64,000 bases of DNA, taken from positions 186,001 through 250,000 of the forward strand of contig NZ_LOKX01000001.1 of the NCBI RefSeq assembly GCF_002211285.1. The letters run 5' to 3'. A program made the position numbers and the translations under genes. The notes below the pieces were generated by a model. The model was not told the DNA's origin, searched no databases, and worked only from the letters and a program-made list of their open reading frames with translations. This document shows positions 28,707 to 39,848 of this stretch, one piece after another. Positions within the stretch are counted from its first letter, which is position 1. Each line of letters opens with the position of its first letter. This DNA is from Rhizobium sp. R635 (GTDB lineage Bacteria > Pseudomonadota > Alphaproteobacteria > Rhizobiales > Rhizobiaceae).

Positions 28707-29849
28707 ATGAAATCTTTGGGCAATATCCGCCGCGCTTTCGCACCCTGGACCGATCCGTCCGCAAAACCTTTCATTGCCTTCAAGAATGTCACCAAGCGCT
28801 TCGGCGATTTCACCGCCGTCGATAATCTGTCGCTTGATATCTATCACCGCGAGTTCTTCGCGCTGCTCGGCGCGTCCGGCTGCGGAAAGTCGACGCTTCT
28901 GCGCATGCTCGCCGGCTTCGAGCAGCCGACGTCGGGCGAAATCGTTCTCGACGGCACCAATCTCGCCGGCACGCCGCCTTATAAGCGGCCGGTCAATATG
29001 ATGTTCCAGTCCTACGCGCTTTTCCCGCACATGACGGTCGAGAAGAACATCGCCTTCGGCCTGAAGCAGGATGGCATGCCGAAAGACGAAATGGCCGAGC
29101 GCGTCGCCCAGATGCTGAAGCTCGTAAAGCTCGAGCAGTTTGCCTCGCGCAAGCCGAACCAGCTCTCCGGCGGCCAGCGCCAGCGCGTGGCGCTCGCCCG
29201 TTCGCTCGCCAAGCGCCCGAAAGTGCTGCTGCTCGACGAGCCGCTCGGCGCGCTCGACAAGAAACTGCGCGAGGAAACCCAGTTCGAGCTGATGGACCTG
29301 CAGCAGAACCTCGGCCTCACCTTCGTCGTCGTCACGCACGACCAGGAAGAGGCGATGACCATGGCAGACCGCATCGCCGTCATGAGCCATGGCAAGGTGG
29401 TGCAGGTGGCAACGCCGGCCGAAATCTACGAGGCGCCGAATTCGCGCTTCGTCGCGGACTTCATCGGCGACGTAAATATCTTCGACGGCAAGGTGACGAC
29501 GTCAGGAAATGGCGCTGTCGAGATCGCGGTCGAAAGCGGCTTCACGATCCGCAGTGCCGCGGCGGAGACGCCCGCCATTGGCAATACCGTGGGCTTTGCC
29601 ATCCGCCCGGAAAAGATCCGCGTGACGCGCGCAGCACCCGCGAACGCCTCGGTCAATACCGCCAAGGGCGAAATCTGGGATATCGCCTACCTCGGCGACA
29701 TGACCGTCTTCCACATCAAGCTGCCGAGCGGCAAGTTCGTCAGAGCCTCTTCCCTCAACGCGCAGCGTTCCGTCGAAGACCCCTTCAGCTATGATCAGGA
29801 CGTCTGGGTCTCCTTCGATGAGAATGGCGGCGTGCTGCTGAAGGATTGA
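28707..29849 (+). CDS. potG: Polyamine ABC transporter ATPase
   Basis: ATPase of the Pot importer, 380 residues from the ATG at 28707 (GGGG six to ten bases upstream). Walker A GASGCGKST, Q-loop FQSYALFPHM, signature LSGGQ, Walker B VLLLDEP, H-loop VTHDQ, then a C-terminal TOBE domain with FAIRPEKIRV. Upstream in-frame codons would run through the stem-loop and lack support. Second gene of potFGHI. Confidence 0.92.
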   Translation: MKSLGNIRRAFAPWTDPSAKPFIAFKNVTKRFGDFTAVDNLSLDIYHREFFALLGASGCGKSTLLRMLAGFEQPTSGEIVLDGTNLAGTPPYKRPVNMMFQSYALFPHMTVEKNIAFGLKQDGMPKDEMAERVAQMLKLVKLEQFASRKPNQLSGGQRQRVALARSLAKRPKVLLLDEPLGALDKKLREETQFELMDLQQNLGLTFVVVTHDQEEAMTMADRIAVMSHGKVVQVATPAEIYEAPNSRFVADFIGDVNIFDGKVTTSGNGAVEIAVESGFTIRSAAAETPAIGNTVGFAIRPEKIRVTRAAPANASVNTAKGEIWDIAYLGDMTVFHIKLPSGKFVRASSLNAQRSVEDPFSYDQDVWVSFDENGGVLLKD

Positions 29850-29853
29850 GATC

Positions 29854-30765
29854 ATGGGAACCCTTGCCTCACGCTTCTACAGCCGCCTCGTCATCATCAT
29901 TCCCTATGCCTGGCTGCTGCTTTTCTTTCTGGCGCCGTTCTTCATCGTCTTCCGCATCTCGCTGTCGACGACGGCGATCGCCATCCCGCCTTATGAGCCC
30001 GTCTTCTCATTTGCCGACGGCTGGGCCGGTTTCTGGAGCAAGGTCGCGACTTTCTCCTTCGACAATTATAACTACCTCATAGACGATCCGCTCTATTTCA
30101 ACGCCTATCTGTCGAGCGTCATCATCGCTGGTATTTCGACCTTCCTGATGCTGCTGATCGCCTATCCGATCGCCTACGGGATGGCGCAGGCCCCGCGCCG
30201 CATCCGCCCGACGCTCTTGATGCTCGTCATCCTGCCGTTCTGGACGAGCTTCCTGATCCGCGTCTATGCCTGGATCGCCATCCTGAAGCCGGAGGGGTTG
30301 CTGAACCAGCTTCTCCTGTCGCTGCATATCATCGACAGCCCCTTGATCATCCTCAACACCACGACGGCCGTCTACATCGGCATCGTCTATTCCTACCTGC
30401 CCTTCATGGTGCTGCCGCTCTATTCGGCGCTCGAAAAGATGGACGGCACGCTGATCGAGGCGGCCCAGGATCTCGGCTGCACTCCGACCCAGGCCTTCTG
30501 GCGCGTCACCTTTCCGCTGTCGATCCCCGGCGTGGTGGCCGGCTGCATGCTGGTCTTCATCCCGGCCGTCGGTGAATTCGTCATCCCGGATCTTCTCGGC
30601 GGTTCGCAGACACTGATGATCGGCAAGACACTGTGGAACGAATTCAACGCCAACAGAGACTGGCCAGTCTCCTCGGCAGTCGCGACGATCCTGCTGCTGA
30701 TCCTGGTGATCCCGATCGTCTTCTTCCAGAATGCGCAGGCCAAGGCCGAAGAGCGGGGGAAATAA
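29854..30765 (+). CDS. potH: Polyamine ABC transporter permease
   Basis: Inner-membrane permease, 303 residues, six hydrophobic segments beginning at about residue 13 (IIIPYAWLLLFFLAPFF). The EAA loop reads EAAQDLGCTPTQAFWRVTFP. Starts five bases after the potG stop and ends three bases before potI, so translation is probably coupled. Confidence 0.92.
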   Translation: MGTLASRFYSRLVIIIPYAWLLLFFLAPFFIVFRISLSTTAIAIPPYEPVFSFADGWAGFWSKVATFSFDNYNYLIDDPLYFNAYLSSVIIAGISTFLMLLIAYPIAYGMAQAPRRIRPTLLMLVILPFWTSFLIRVYAWIAILKPEGLLNQLLLSLHIIDSPLIILNTTTAVYIGIVYSYLPFMVLPLYSALEKMDGTLIEAAQDLGCTPTQAFWRVTFPLSIPGVVAGCMLVFIPAVGEFVIPDLLGGSQTLMIGKTLWNEFNANRDWPVSSAVATILLLILVIPIVFFQNAQAKAEERGK

Positions 30766-30768
30766 GCC

Positions 30769-31587
30769 ATGCTGAGATGGACCCGTTTCAACATCATCTC
30801 CGTCGTGCTCGGTTTTGCCTTCCTCTACCTGCCGATCGTGCTTCTGGTGGTTTTCTCCTTCAACGAGTCGAAGCTCGTCACCGTCTGGGGCGGCTTCTCT
30901 ATCAAGTGGTATGTCTCGCTGCTCTCGAACCAGGCCCTGCTCGATGCAGCCTGGGTGACGATCCGTGTCGGTGTGCTGTCGGCCACCTTCGCAACCGTCC
31001 TCGGCACGATGGCGGCGCTGACGCTGGTGCGCTACACGCGCTTCCGCGGCCGCATGCTCTTCTCAGGCATGGTCTACGCGCCGCTTGTCATGCCGGAGGT
31101 CATCACCGGCCTGTCGCTGCTGCTGCTCTTCGTGGCGATCGGCCTCGACCGCGGCTTCTGGACCATCACGCTGGCGCATACGACGCTGACCATGTGCTTC
31201 GTCGCCGTCGTCGTGCAGTCGCGCCTCTTAAGCTTCGACCAGTCGATCGAGGAGGCGGCTCAGGATCTGGGTGCGCCGCCGGTGCGGACCTTCTTCGAGA
31301 TCACGTTGCCGATCATCTCGCCGGCGGTGTTTTCGGGCTGGATCCTGGCTTTCACCCTGTCGCTGGATGACCTCGTGATCGCAAGCTTCACCTCCGGCCC
31401 CGGTGCAACCACGCTGCCGATGAAGATCTACAGCCAGGTGCGCCTCGGCGTGACGCCTGAGATCAATGCGATCTGCACGATCCTGATCGCCATCGTGGCG
31501 GTCGGCGTCATCTGCGCATCCATCGTCACCAAGCGGCGCGAAGTGCAGCGCGAGCGCGATGAGCGGGCGGCTGCTGCCGGCGCCTGA
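30769..31587 (+). CDS. potI: Polyamine ABC transporter permease
   Basis: Partner permease to PotH, 272 residues. First helix about residues 10-30 (VVLGFAFLYLPIVLLVVFSF). The EAA loop is EEAAQDLGAPPVRTFFEITLP, which docks to PotG. The C-terminus is a short charged tail. Last gene of the operon; it meets the AsmA-like gene convergently 28 bp further on. Confidence 0.92.
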   Translation: MLRWTRFNIISVVLGFAFLYLPIVLLVVFSFNESKLVTVWGGFSIKWYVSLLSNQALLDAAWVTIRVGVLSATFATVLGTMAALTLVRYTRFRGRMLFSGMVYAPLVMPEVITGLSLLLLFVAIGLDRGFWTITLAHTTLTMCFVAVVVQSRLLSFDQSIEEAAQDLGAPPVRTFFEITLPIISPAVFSGWILAFTLSLDDLVIASFTSGPGATTLPMKIYSQVRLGVTPEINAICTILIAIVAVGVICASIVTKRREVQRERDERAAAAGA

Positions 31588-31615
31588 GCGGTTTGCCCTG
31601 TCCGGAGTGGGCTCT

Positions 31616-33508
31616 CTACTGCGCGTGGGGCGCGTTGTTGAGAAGTGGAACCGGCGAGATCACCGGGTTCGGCCATGAGCCGCCGACGAAAAACGGCAGA
31701 AGCGGCAACTCTGCCGCCTTGGCCGGATCGGTCGCCTCCAGCGACCCGGAAAGTGCCAGCCCGTTCGACTGATAGGTAATTACGCCGGAAAGCGTCAGCG
31801 TCTGCTCCGGCCCGGCGACACGGGCGTCATGGATTTCGGCCGAGCCGTTGGCGAAATCGGCTTGAAGGTCCAACTGATTGAAGGCGAAGGCGCCGTCTGC
31901 TGCTGCACTCAGCGGGAAGAATGGCTTCTGGGCCGCCTGTACCCTGAGCGCTCCGGCGTCGATGCCGGGAATCGTGCCTTGCCTCGTCCAGAAATGCAGC
32001 TTGCCGGTGACGTCGCCAAGGCCGGACGTCCAGATCGCCTTCGACGACTGCAGGTCGAGGTCGAGCGATCCCGTGGCAAGCGGCAGCGGCCCCTTGAGCT
32101 GCAGTCGTTCGGCAAGGGTTGCGAAGTCGGCATTCCGGATCGACAGCTGCAGCTTTCCGCCGCCATCGAAATCGCGCTGCGTCGCTTCCAGATGCGCCGT
32201 CAATTCACCACCTTCGAACTGGCTGTCGCCGATATCGAATTTCGCCTCGCCGCCCGTCACGATCATGCTGGCGCCGAGATCGGAAAGCTCGAAGAGACCC
32301 ATCTGCGCACGGCGGGCCGAAAGCCTGACATCGACATCGAGCACCTTCAGCGGCTCTCGCATGTCGGCCGAGATCTCTTCCGCCTCGCCGGCGGCGAGCC
32401 GCAGCGCGAAGGCGTCGAGGAATGGCTTGAGGTTCATTTGGTCGAAGGCGAGCGTACCGCCGATCTTTGGCCGCTTGCCCGGCGCCGTAGATAGATCCAT
32501 CACGCCGGTGGCGCTCGCTTCGTTCAGCGATAGGCTGAGATCGTTGAAGCGCAGCCCGTTGCCTGACGACATGATGTCGGATTCCAGCGAGGCGCTCTTC
32601 AGCGTGCCGATGCCGGGGATCGATTTGCCAGACCATGTGAGAAGCGCCGGCATGTCGGGAATGCTGATGGCGATGTTGCCGGAAAGGGAAGAAAGGCTGG
32701 CGATGCTGGCGACACCCTGGAAGCGCGCTGTCATCAGGTTCGACGTGAGCGACGTCCTGGCCTCGGCATTCCTGCCGGCAAAGGCGAGCAGCGGCTGGCG
32801 CGAGGCGTAGTCGACCTTCAGGTCCTCGCCGTTGATGCGGGCGATGACGACTGCCGAGATGGCGCCTGAAAGCCTCGGCCAGGCAATGTCGGCCGTGACG
32901 CTGTCGAAGCGGTAGATCTTGCTGCTCTTGACGTCGGTGACGACGAGCGTGCCGTCCTCGACGGTCACCGCACCGATTTCGGCGTCGAGATCGGTGTCGA
33001 GCACCTCCGCGCCATTTTCGTAGCGAACGCCGGCAATCGCGCGCGCAAGCAGGCCGGCATAACTCCAGTCGATCAGCCCTTTCTCATCACGCGTCAGCGC
33101 CAGGTTCGGACGCAGCAGGTGGAATTCGTGGAAGCTGGTCCGGCCTCTCAGCGCATCGATGAGGCTGAAATCGGCCGACAGGCTTTCAATGCTGCCGAGC
33201 AGCTTGTCGCCGCTTTCGCGCGGCTGGCGGATGGTGACCTGATTCAGCGTGATGCGTGGCGTCGGCCAGAATTCCAGAACCGGGTTTCCCTTGATCTCGG
33301 CATGATAGCCCGTCCATTTGGACAGCGCGTCCTCGATGCCGGAACGCACGAAGCCGGTCGTGATCAGATAGGGCGCCGCGACCCTGAGAGCCACGAAAAG
33401 CCCAAGTGCGATCAGGAGGAACAGCGTCGAAAGACGGGCAAAGGCCGGGAGCCACCGCGAAACGGGTCCGATCTTCCTGCGCCACCTGCGATGTCTTGAC
33501 GTGCTCAT
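31616..33508 (-). CDS. AsmA-family inner-membrane-anchored periplasmic protein
   Basis: 630 residues. A basic N-terminus (RHRRWRRK) and one membrane helix (about residues 24-46) anchor a long beta-rich periplasmic region, the AsmA/YhdP-like bridge architecture linked to lipid movement and outer-membrane homeostasis. N-terminal AsmA features include GYHAEIKGNPVLEFWPTPRITL. The C-terminal AsmA_2 part runs to about residue 610. Single gene, divergent from acetoacetyl-CoA synthetase with 172 bp between them. The exact client lipid is unknown. Confidence 0.8.
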   Translation of the reverse strand: MSTSRHRRWRRKIGPVSRWLPAFARLSTLFLLIALGLFVALRVAAPYLITTGFVRSGIEDALSKWTGYHAEIKGNPVLEFWPTPRITLNQVTIRQPRESGDKLLGSIESLSADFSLIDALRGRTSFHEFHLLRPNLALTRDEKGLIDWSYAGLLARAIAGVRYENGAEVLDTDLDAEIGAVTVEDGTLVVTDVKSSKIYRFDSVTADIAWPRLSGAISAVVIARINGEDLKVDYASRQPLLAFAGRNAEARTSLTSNLMTARFQGVASIASLSSLSGNIAISIPDMPALLTWSGKSIPGIGTLKSASLESDIMSSGNGLRFNDLSLSLNEASATGVMDLSTAPGKRPKIGGTLAFDQMNLKPFLDAFALRLAAGEAEEISADMREPLKVLDVDVRLSARRAQMGLFELSDLGASMIVTGGEAKFDIGDSQFEGGELTAHLEATQRDFDGGGKLQLSIRNADFATLAERLQLKGPLPLATGSLDLDLQSSKAIWTSGLGDVTGKLHFWTRQGTIPGIDAGALRVQAAQKPFFPLSAAADGAFAFNQLDLQADFANGSAEIHDARVAGPEQTLTLSGVITYQSNGLALSGSLEATDPAKAAELPLLPFFVGGSWPNPVISPVPLLNNAPHAQ

Positions 33509-33680
33509 GATCTCCGCCGGTAATTCAGCCGGTTACCCCGTTATGCGCTGATTTCGCCGGATATATGAAATGCCGGGCGTATGCAAATCCCCTCCGGCGT
33601 CCAGGCGCCCGATGACGCGGTTCCGCACTTTATAATGCAATGCAGCATGATATAAAGACCGGATTGGGGAGGAGGATTGA

Positions 33681-35633
<1,953 letters not shown>

Positions 35634-35682
35634 GGTGCGCGGGACTGCTAATTTTTACCATTCATCAATTCGGTGTCATGGA

Positions 35683-35840
35683 AACCTTTCGTTAAGAAAG
35701 GTTGGTCAAAGGTGAAGCAACTTGGGGGTCGCACATGAACGAGGCGGCCTGGAGTCTTCGGGCTTCCGAAACATGACGTTGATCGACTGAGCTCTTGTTG
35801 AACAGCACAAATTCAAGGCAGCCTCTGGCTGCCTTTTTTT
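35683..35840 (+). ncRNA. Candidate small RNA or structured 3' UTR downstream of acsA2
   Basis: Between the acsA2 stop and the convergent kinase gene lie three hairpins in a row: AACCTTTC/GAAAGGTT (35683-35703), TTCGG/CCGAA (35757-35770) and the terminator at 35815-35840 with seven T residues. The terminator is about 180 bp past the stop, which leaves room for a roughly 100-160-nt transcript. A 13-codon frame with a GGGGG ribosome-like site (35735-35776) also fits inside. I see no convincing promoter, so processing from the acsA2 message is equally possible. Confidence 0.4.
35815..35840 (+). terminator. Strong intrinsic terminator
   Basis: Stem AAGGCAGCC/GGCTGCCTT with loop TCT, running into a seven-T tract on the plus strand. 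It ends the acsA2-side transcript before the oppositely oriented kinase gene. Confidence 0.9.
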
Positions 35841-35892
35841 ATCGCCGACGTGCAAAGGACGCCTGCAGCCCTTACGATTTCGGACCGCAGCC

Positions 35893-38800
35893 TCAGCCGG
35901 CGAGCACACGCTGCGACGGGAAGGTGATCTCGACGAGCGTGCCCTCGTTCGGCGCCGAATTGATCGAGAAGATCGCCCGGTTGGCATCCACCATCGCTTT
36001 GGTTAGCGGCAGGCCGAGCCCGGTGCCGTCGCCGCGATGGCGCGATTGCGTCGATGAGACCTGCCGGAACGGCTTCATCGCCTGGTCGAGTTCGCTGCGT
36101 GTCATGCCGACGCCGGTATCGCGGACCCTCAACACGACGCTGCCATTCCCCTCATAAGAGGTAGAAACGACAATCTGTCCGCCCGATGGGGTGAAGCGGA
36201 TGGCGTTCGACAGGATATTCAGGGCGATCTGCTTGATCGAGCGCAGATCCGCCACGACGTCGGGTACCGAATGCGACAGTGCCGTGCGGATGATGACGCG
36301 CTGGCCGTTCGCCTGCGGCTGCACCAGCGCCACGGCTTCCGAGACCGCCTCGTTGAGGCCGACGGCGGCAAAATCGAGATCCATCTCGCCCGCCTCGATC
36401 TTCGAAATGTCGAGCAGGTCGTTGACGATGTCGAGGACGTGCCGGCCGGAGCGGCCGATGTCGTTGGCATATTCGATATAGCGGGGATGGCCGATCGGCC
36501 CGAAGCGCTCACCCGCCATCATGTCGGAAAAGCCGATGATGGCGTTGAGCGGCGTGCGGATCTCGTGGCTGACGCGGGCGAGGAAATCGGTCTTGTGGGC
36601 GTTGGCGGTTTCGGCAGCACCCTTGGCGTTGCGCAATTCGTCCTCGGTGCGCTTCCATTGTGTGATGTCGCGGATGACGGCGCAATAGCCGTTGGAGGAG
36701 GTAAGCTGCCCCATCGTCATGAACAGCGGCACGAAGCCGCCGGCGGCCTCGCGGCCGATCACTTCGCGCCCGTCGTTCAGCACGCTCGCCACGCCATGGC
36801 CGGAGAGGCCGTTCAGATAGTCGAGCACCGCCTTCTGGCTCTCATGGGCAAACAGCATGACGAAGGGTTTGCCGCGCGTCTCCTGCTCGTCGTAATTGAA
36901 AAGCGCGCTCGCCGAGCGGTTCATCGAGCGGATGTCGCCTTCCGTGCCGATGACGACGACGCCATCGGTCGCCGTTTCCAGGATCGAGCGCAATTCTTCC
37001 ACTTCGACCTGCAGCTTGGCGACTTTCTCGACCATCCGCTCGGGCCGCGCTTCGGACCGGCTGCTGTCGCTGCGGCTTTCGTCCTTGCCTTCCACGGGCA
37101 TCAGCGCCAGCATCAGGGCATTGGCGTCTTCCCAGCGCACCGATTGCAGCCGCGCGGTCACCGGGACCAGCCGGTCGTCGGCCTTGACGAGCATCATGGT
37201 GCCGGAGCCCGCCGCCTTTTCCTCGAGATCGCGGCGCTGCAGCAGGGCCTCGATGCCGCCCACCTCGCGCAACTCATCGAGCGAAGCGTAGCCCGTCAGC
37301 CGCATGAATTCGGGATTGGCATGAAGGAGCGCATCGCCGACATGAATGAGCACGGCGACGGGCAATTGGTCGACCGTTCCGGCCGACAGCCCGTCCGTCA
37401 TCTTCACGCGCGGCGGAATGAAGCTGGTGAGAACCTCGATCTGGCTGACCGTCTCCTCGAGCCCTTCCGTCGCCTCGTCTTCGGATATGGTGGCCGGCTC
37501 GTCGTCTTCGCGCTCGGCATCGGCCGCATTCTCGAAGATCGCTTCCTGCGGAGCAGCTTCCTCGGCGAAGGATACTTCGGCCTCCTCAACTGCCGGCGCT
37601 TCCTCGAAGCCGGCCGTTTCGGTGGCGGCGGGTTCCACCGCTTCCGGAACGGCTGGCTCATCCTTGCGCGCGCCGAAAGCCTCGAGACGCTTGGCGATCT
37701 CGCGGAAATTCGCCTGTTCGGCGGCCGTCAATGCAGCGCCGGTGCTGTGAAGCTGAACGACCTTATCCGTGAAACGGCGATTCGGTGTATCGGAAATGCG
37801 CAGCGCCGGCGGCTCTTCCATGGGGGCGGTCGGCTCGGTGGCGGCTTCGGCATTGCCCTCCGGTTCCTCTGTGACGCTTTCAAAGGCGGCCTCTTCGGCG
37901 GCAATCCCTTCCGGTGCCGTCTCCTGGCGCTCCGGCTCGGCTGCCGCAACTGTGTCTTCCGTCACTGTGGCTTCGACCGGAATCTCTTCGGGCGCGGCTT
38001 CCTCTTCGGAAACGGGCTCGGGCACCGGGCCGAGGCTTGCCGCATCATGGCCGACCCCGTCCGGGCCGAGCGTCAGCCCAAGCGCCAGCGGATCTTCCTG
38101 CGCATCGGAAAGCCGAACGACGCCGAAACCGCGGAAACCGTCGAAGTCGCGGTTGCGGGTATAGGTCGGCAGTGCGGCGAGATCGACAGGAACGACAAGG
38201 CTGGTGCCTTCGACCGGCCAGAAGATCGTCTTGCCCGACCATGTGTCGCGGCGGGCGAGCGCCTCGGAGAGCTTGCCGTCCGGATCGAGGTTGAAGAGGG
38301 CGGCGATATCGCTGAAAGCCGAGCCGATGATGTCGGAGGCATGTGGGCCGACGGCTTCGGCGAATTCGTGGCTGACCTCGTTGAACCGGCCCTCGGCATC
38401 GATCTTCCAGACGAAGCGCGTGGCGCGGCTGTTCGGCCTGAAGACGAAGCCGGGTTCGGCCGCAAGCTTTGGGGCAGCGGGCATGTCGGAAATTTCAGGG
38501 GTCGCGACGGGTTCTTCGAAAACTGTTCCCAGTGCGTCGTCGATCTGCGTGTCGCTGGCTTCGGCGGGCGGCTCCACCGTCTCGGCCGTTTCCGCGGTCG
38601 CGGTCGCGTCGTCCTCGATGATCGCGGCAGGCTCGTAGGCTTCATCCGCGTGGCTGTCGGTCACGCCGCTGCCGCCTTCCGGTTCCTCGTGCGCGGCAGG
38701 TTGAAACTCCCCGACGGTCTCGTCTTGAGATTCAACAGCCGTCTCGGCCGGCGGCTCGGTTTCGCCGGCGATCTCTTCCAGCGTCTCGTCGACCTCTTCG

Positions 38801-39636
38801 ATCCCCGAGACGGCATCGATGATGTCGGTGAACTCAGTCGCAGCGGCGGCTTCGTCCTGAAGCGCTTCGGCCGGCGCCGGATTTTCTTCCCACGCAGGCA
38901 TATCGGCGGCCTGCGGCACGTGCGTATCGATGGCTTCCTGCGCGGGCGGATCGATGGGGTCGAGATGGCCGAGCACGGTCTCCACGGCAAAGAGCAGATT
39001 GAGTGCCGGTTCGTCGCTGAGCTTGCCGACCGCGGCCGGGAGATAGCCCCTGCCGGTGGCGACCGGGCGCTTCACCAGGCGGTCGGGATGGGCGCCGGCA
39101 AGGTTGATCAGGGTTTTTGCGGTCTCACCGGAGATGGCGAGCGAGGCAAAGCCCGGCGAGGCGGCGATGACCTCGCCATTGGCGCCGATGACGGCCATAT
39201 GCGTATCGGGGTCATCAAGGCCCTGCAGCATCTGGGCGGCCGCAGCGCCTGACGTCAGCGGCCGTGCCGAGACCGGCACCGAAAACAGGATGGCCTTTTC
39301 GCCGGATGAAAGCCGGATCAACTCGGCCGCGGCCTGCACCTGCACGCGCTGGAAGCCTTTGGCGACGCGGATCATCAGGTTTCTGTAGTCGCCGATATCG
39401 GCAAGCTGGCGCGCGGCCGTTTCCAACTGGCGGAAGGTAATGTCGCCGCGGTCGGCGCCCTGGTCGAGCAGGTCATAGACCGCCGAATGGCCGAAGAGCT
39501 CCGCACCCGCGCCGTTCGCCCAGAGCAGCCGGGCGAGATCGGCCGAAAACAGCACCATCGCCTCGCCGCGTGAAAAGCGTTCCCGCACCCGTGCATGCAC
39601 AGCGATGTCGATGAACGGGTATTGGACTGCGGGCAT
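35893..39636 (-). CDS. PdhS/PleC-type PAS sensor histidine kinase with long acidic linkers
   Basis: 1247 residues, no obvious membrane helix, so probably cytosolic. An N-terminal PAS-like region (about 1-230) is followed by an acidic Glu/Ala/Pro-rich stretch (about 240-390), a second PAS-like domain (about 390-520), another long acidic stretch (about 540-760), two further PAS units (about 770-990), then HisKA with His1024 (SHEIRTPLNAIIGFSDMM) and the HATPase domain (N box NILSNAIRFTP, DTGVGM, GDGTGLGLPL). The H-box neighbourhood (RFGPIG.RYIEYANDI.RSG.H) is typical of the DivJ/PleC/PdhS group that acts on DivK in the CtrA pathway. Family assignment is firm; the precise member is not. Confidence 0.85.
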   Translation of the reverse strand: MPAVQYPFIDIAVHARVRERFSRGEAMVLFSADLARLLWANGAGAELFGHSAVYDLLDQGADRGDITFRQLETAARQLADIGDYRNLMIRVAKGFQRVQVQAAAELIRLSSGEKAILFSVPVSARPLTSGAAAAQMLQGLDDPDTHMAVIGANGEVIAASPGFASLAISGETAKTLINLAGAHPDRLVKRPVATGRGYLPAAVGKLSDEPALNLLFAVETVLGHLDPIDPPAQEAIDTHVPQAADMPAWEENPAPAEALQDEAAAATEFTDIIDAVSGIEEVDETLEEIAGETEPPAETAVESQDETVGEFQPAAHEEPEGGSGVTDSHADEAYEPAAIIEDDATATAETAETVEPPAEASDTQIDDALGTVFEEPVATPEISDMPAAPKLAAEPGFVFRPNSRATRFVWKIDAEGRFNEVSHEFAEAVGPHASDIIGSAFSDIAALFNLDPDGKLSEALARRDTWSGKTIFWPVEGTSLVVPVDLAALPTYTRNRDFDGFRGFGVVRLSDAQEDPLALGLTLGPDGVGHDAASLGPVPEPVSEEEAAPEEIPVEATVTEDTVAAAEPERQETAPEGIAAEEAAFESVTEEPEGNAEAATEPTAPMEEPPALRISDTPNRRFTDKVVQLHSTGAALTAAEQANFREIAKRLEAFGARKDEPAVPEAVEPAATETAGFEEAPAVEEAEVSFAEEAAPQEAIFENAADAEREDDEPATISEDEATEGLEETVSQIEVLTSFIPPRVKMTDGLSAGTVDQLPVAVLIHVGDALLHANPEFMRLTGYASLDELREVGGIEALLQRRDLEEKAAGSGTMMLVKADDRLVPVTARLQSVRWEDANALMLALMPVEGKDESRSDSSRSEARPERMVEKVAKLQVEVEELRSILETATDGVVVIGTEGDIRSMNRSASALFNYDEQETRGKPFVMLFAHESQKAVLDYLNGLSGHGVASVLNDGREVIGREAAGGFVPLFMTMGQLTSSNGYCAVIRDITQWKRTEDELRNAKGAAETANAHKTDFLARVSHEIRTPLNAIIGFSDMMAGERFGPIGHPRYIEYANDIGRSGRHVLDIVNDLLDISKIEAGEMDLDFAAVGLNEAVSEAVALVQPQANGQRVIIRTALSHSVPDVVADLRSIKQIALNILSNAIRFTPSGGQIVVSTSYEGNGSVVLRVRDTGVGMTRSELDQAMKPFRQVSSTQSRHRGDGTGLGLPLTKAMVDANRAIFSINSAPNEGTLVEITFPSQRVLAG

Positions 39637-39744
39637 GATCGAACCTTGTCGCTGTCGGCCTCTTAAATTAACGGCTTATTAATAACTGCAGGCGGCATGC
39701 CGGTCCAGAACAGCGGGGTGCTTTCGGCCCATAGGGTTAACGAC

Positions 39745-39794
39745 TTGTGCGTCGCACAAAAAATGTTGCAATGCACAATAAACTATCCTATATA
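39745..39794 (+). promoter_or_regulatory. Phasin promoter with two PhaR-box-like elements
   Basis: Two TGC-N3-GCA motifs lie at 39748-39756 (within the palindrome TTGTGCG-T-CGCACAA) and 39767-39775, 19 bp apart. The second overlaps a -35-like TTGCAA (39766-39771), which is 17 bp from a -10-like TATATA (39789-39794). This fits PhaR-type repression of phaP, where TGC-N3/4-GCA sites are known from Paracoccus. Confidence 0.6.
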
Positions 39795-39848
39795 GACGTC
39801 ATTCGATGATCACAGGCAGGGAATGCCTTCAACCCAAAGGAATGCGAC

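Noticed and set aside
35735..35776. 13-codon frame with a GGGGG ribosome-like site
   Set aside because: Too short to support as a gene by eye; mentioned only as part of the candidate small-RNA region.
36271..39252. 993-codon open frame antisense to the PdhS-like kinase
   Set aside because: Typical GC-rich shadow of a long coding strand: Arg/Gly-rich translation, no domain, no ribosome site, while the minus-strand kinase has a full set of motifs.
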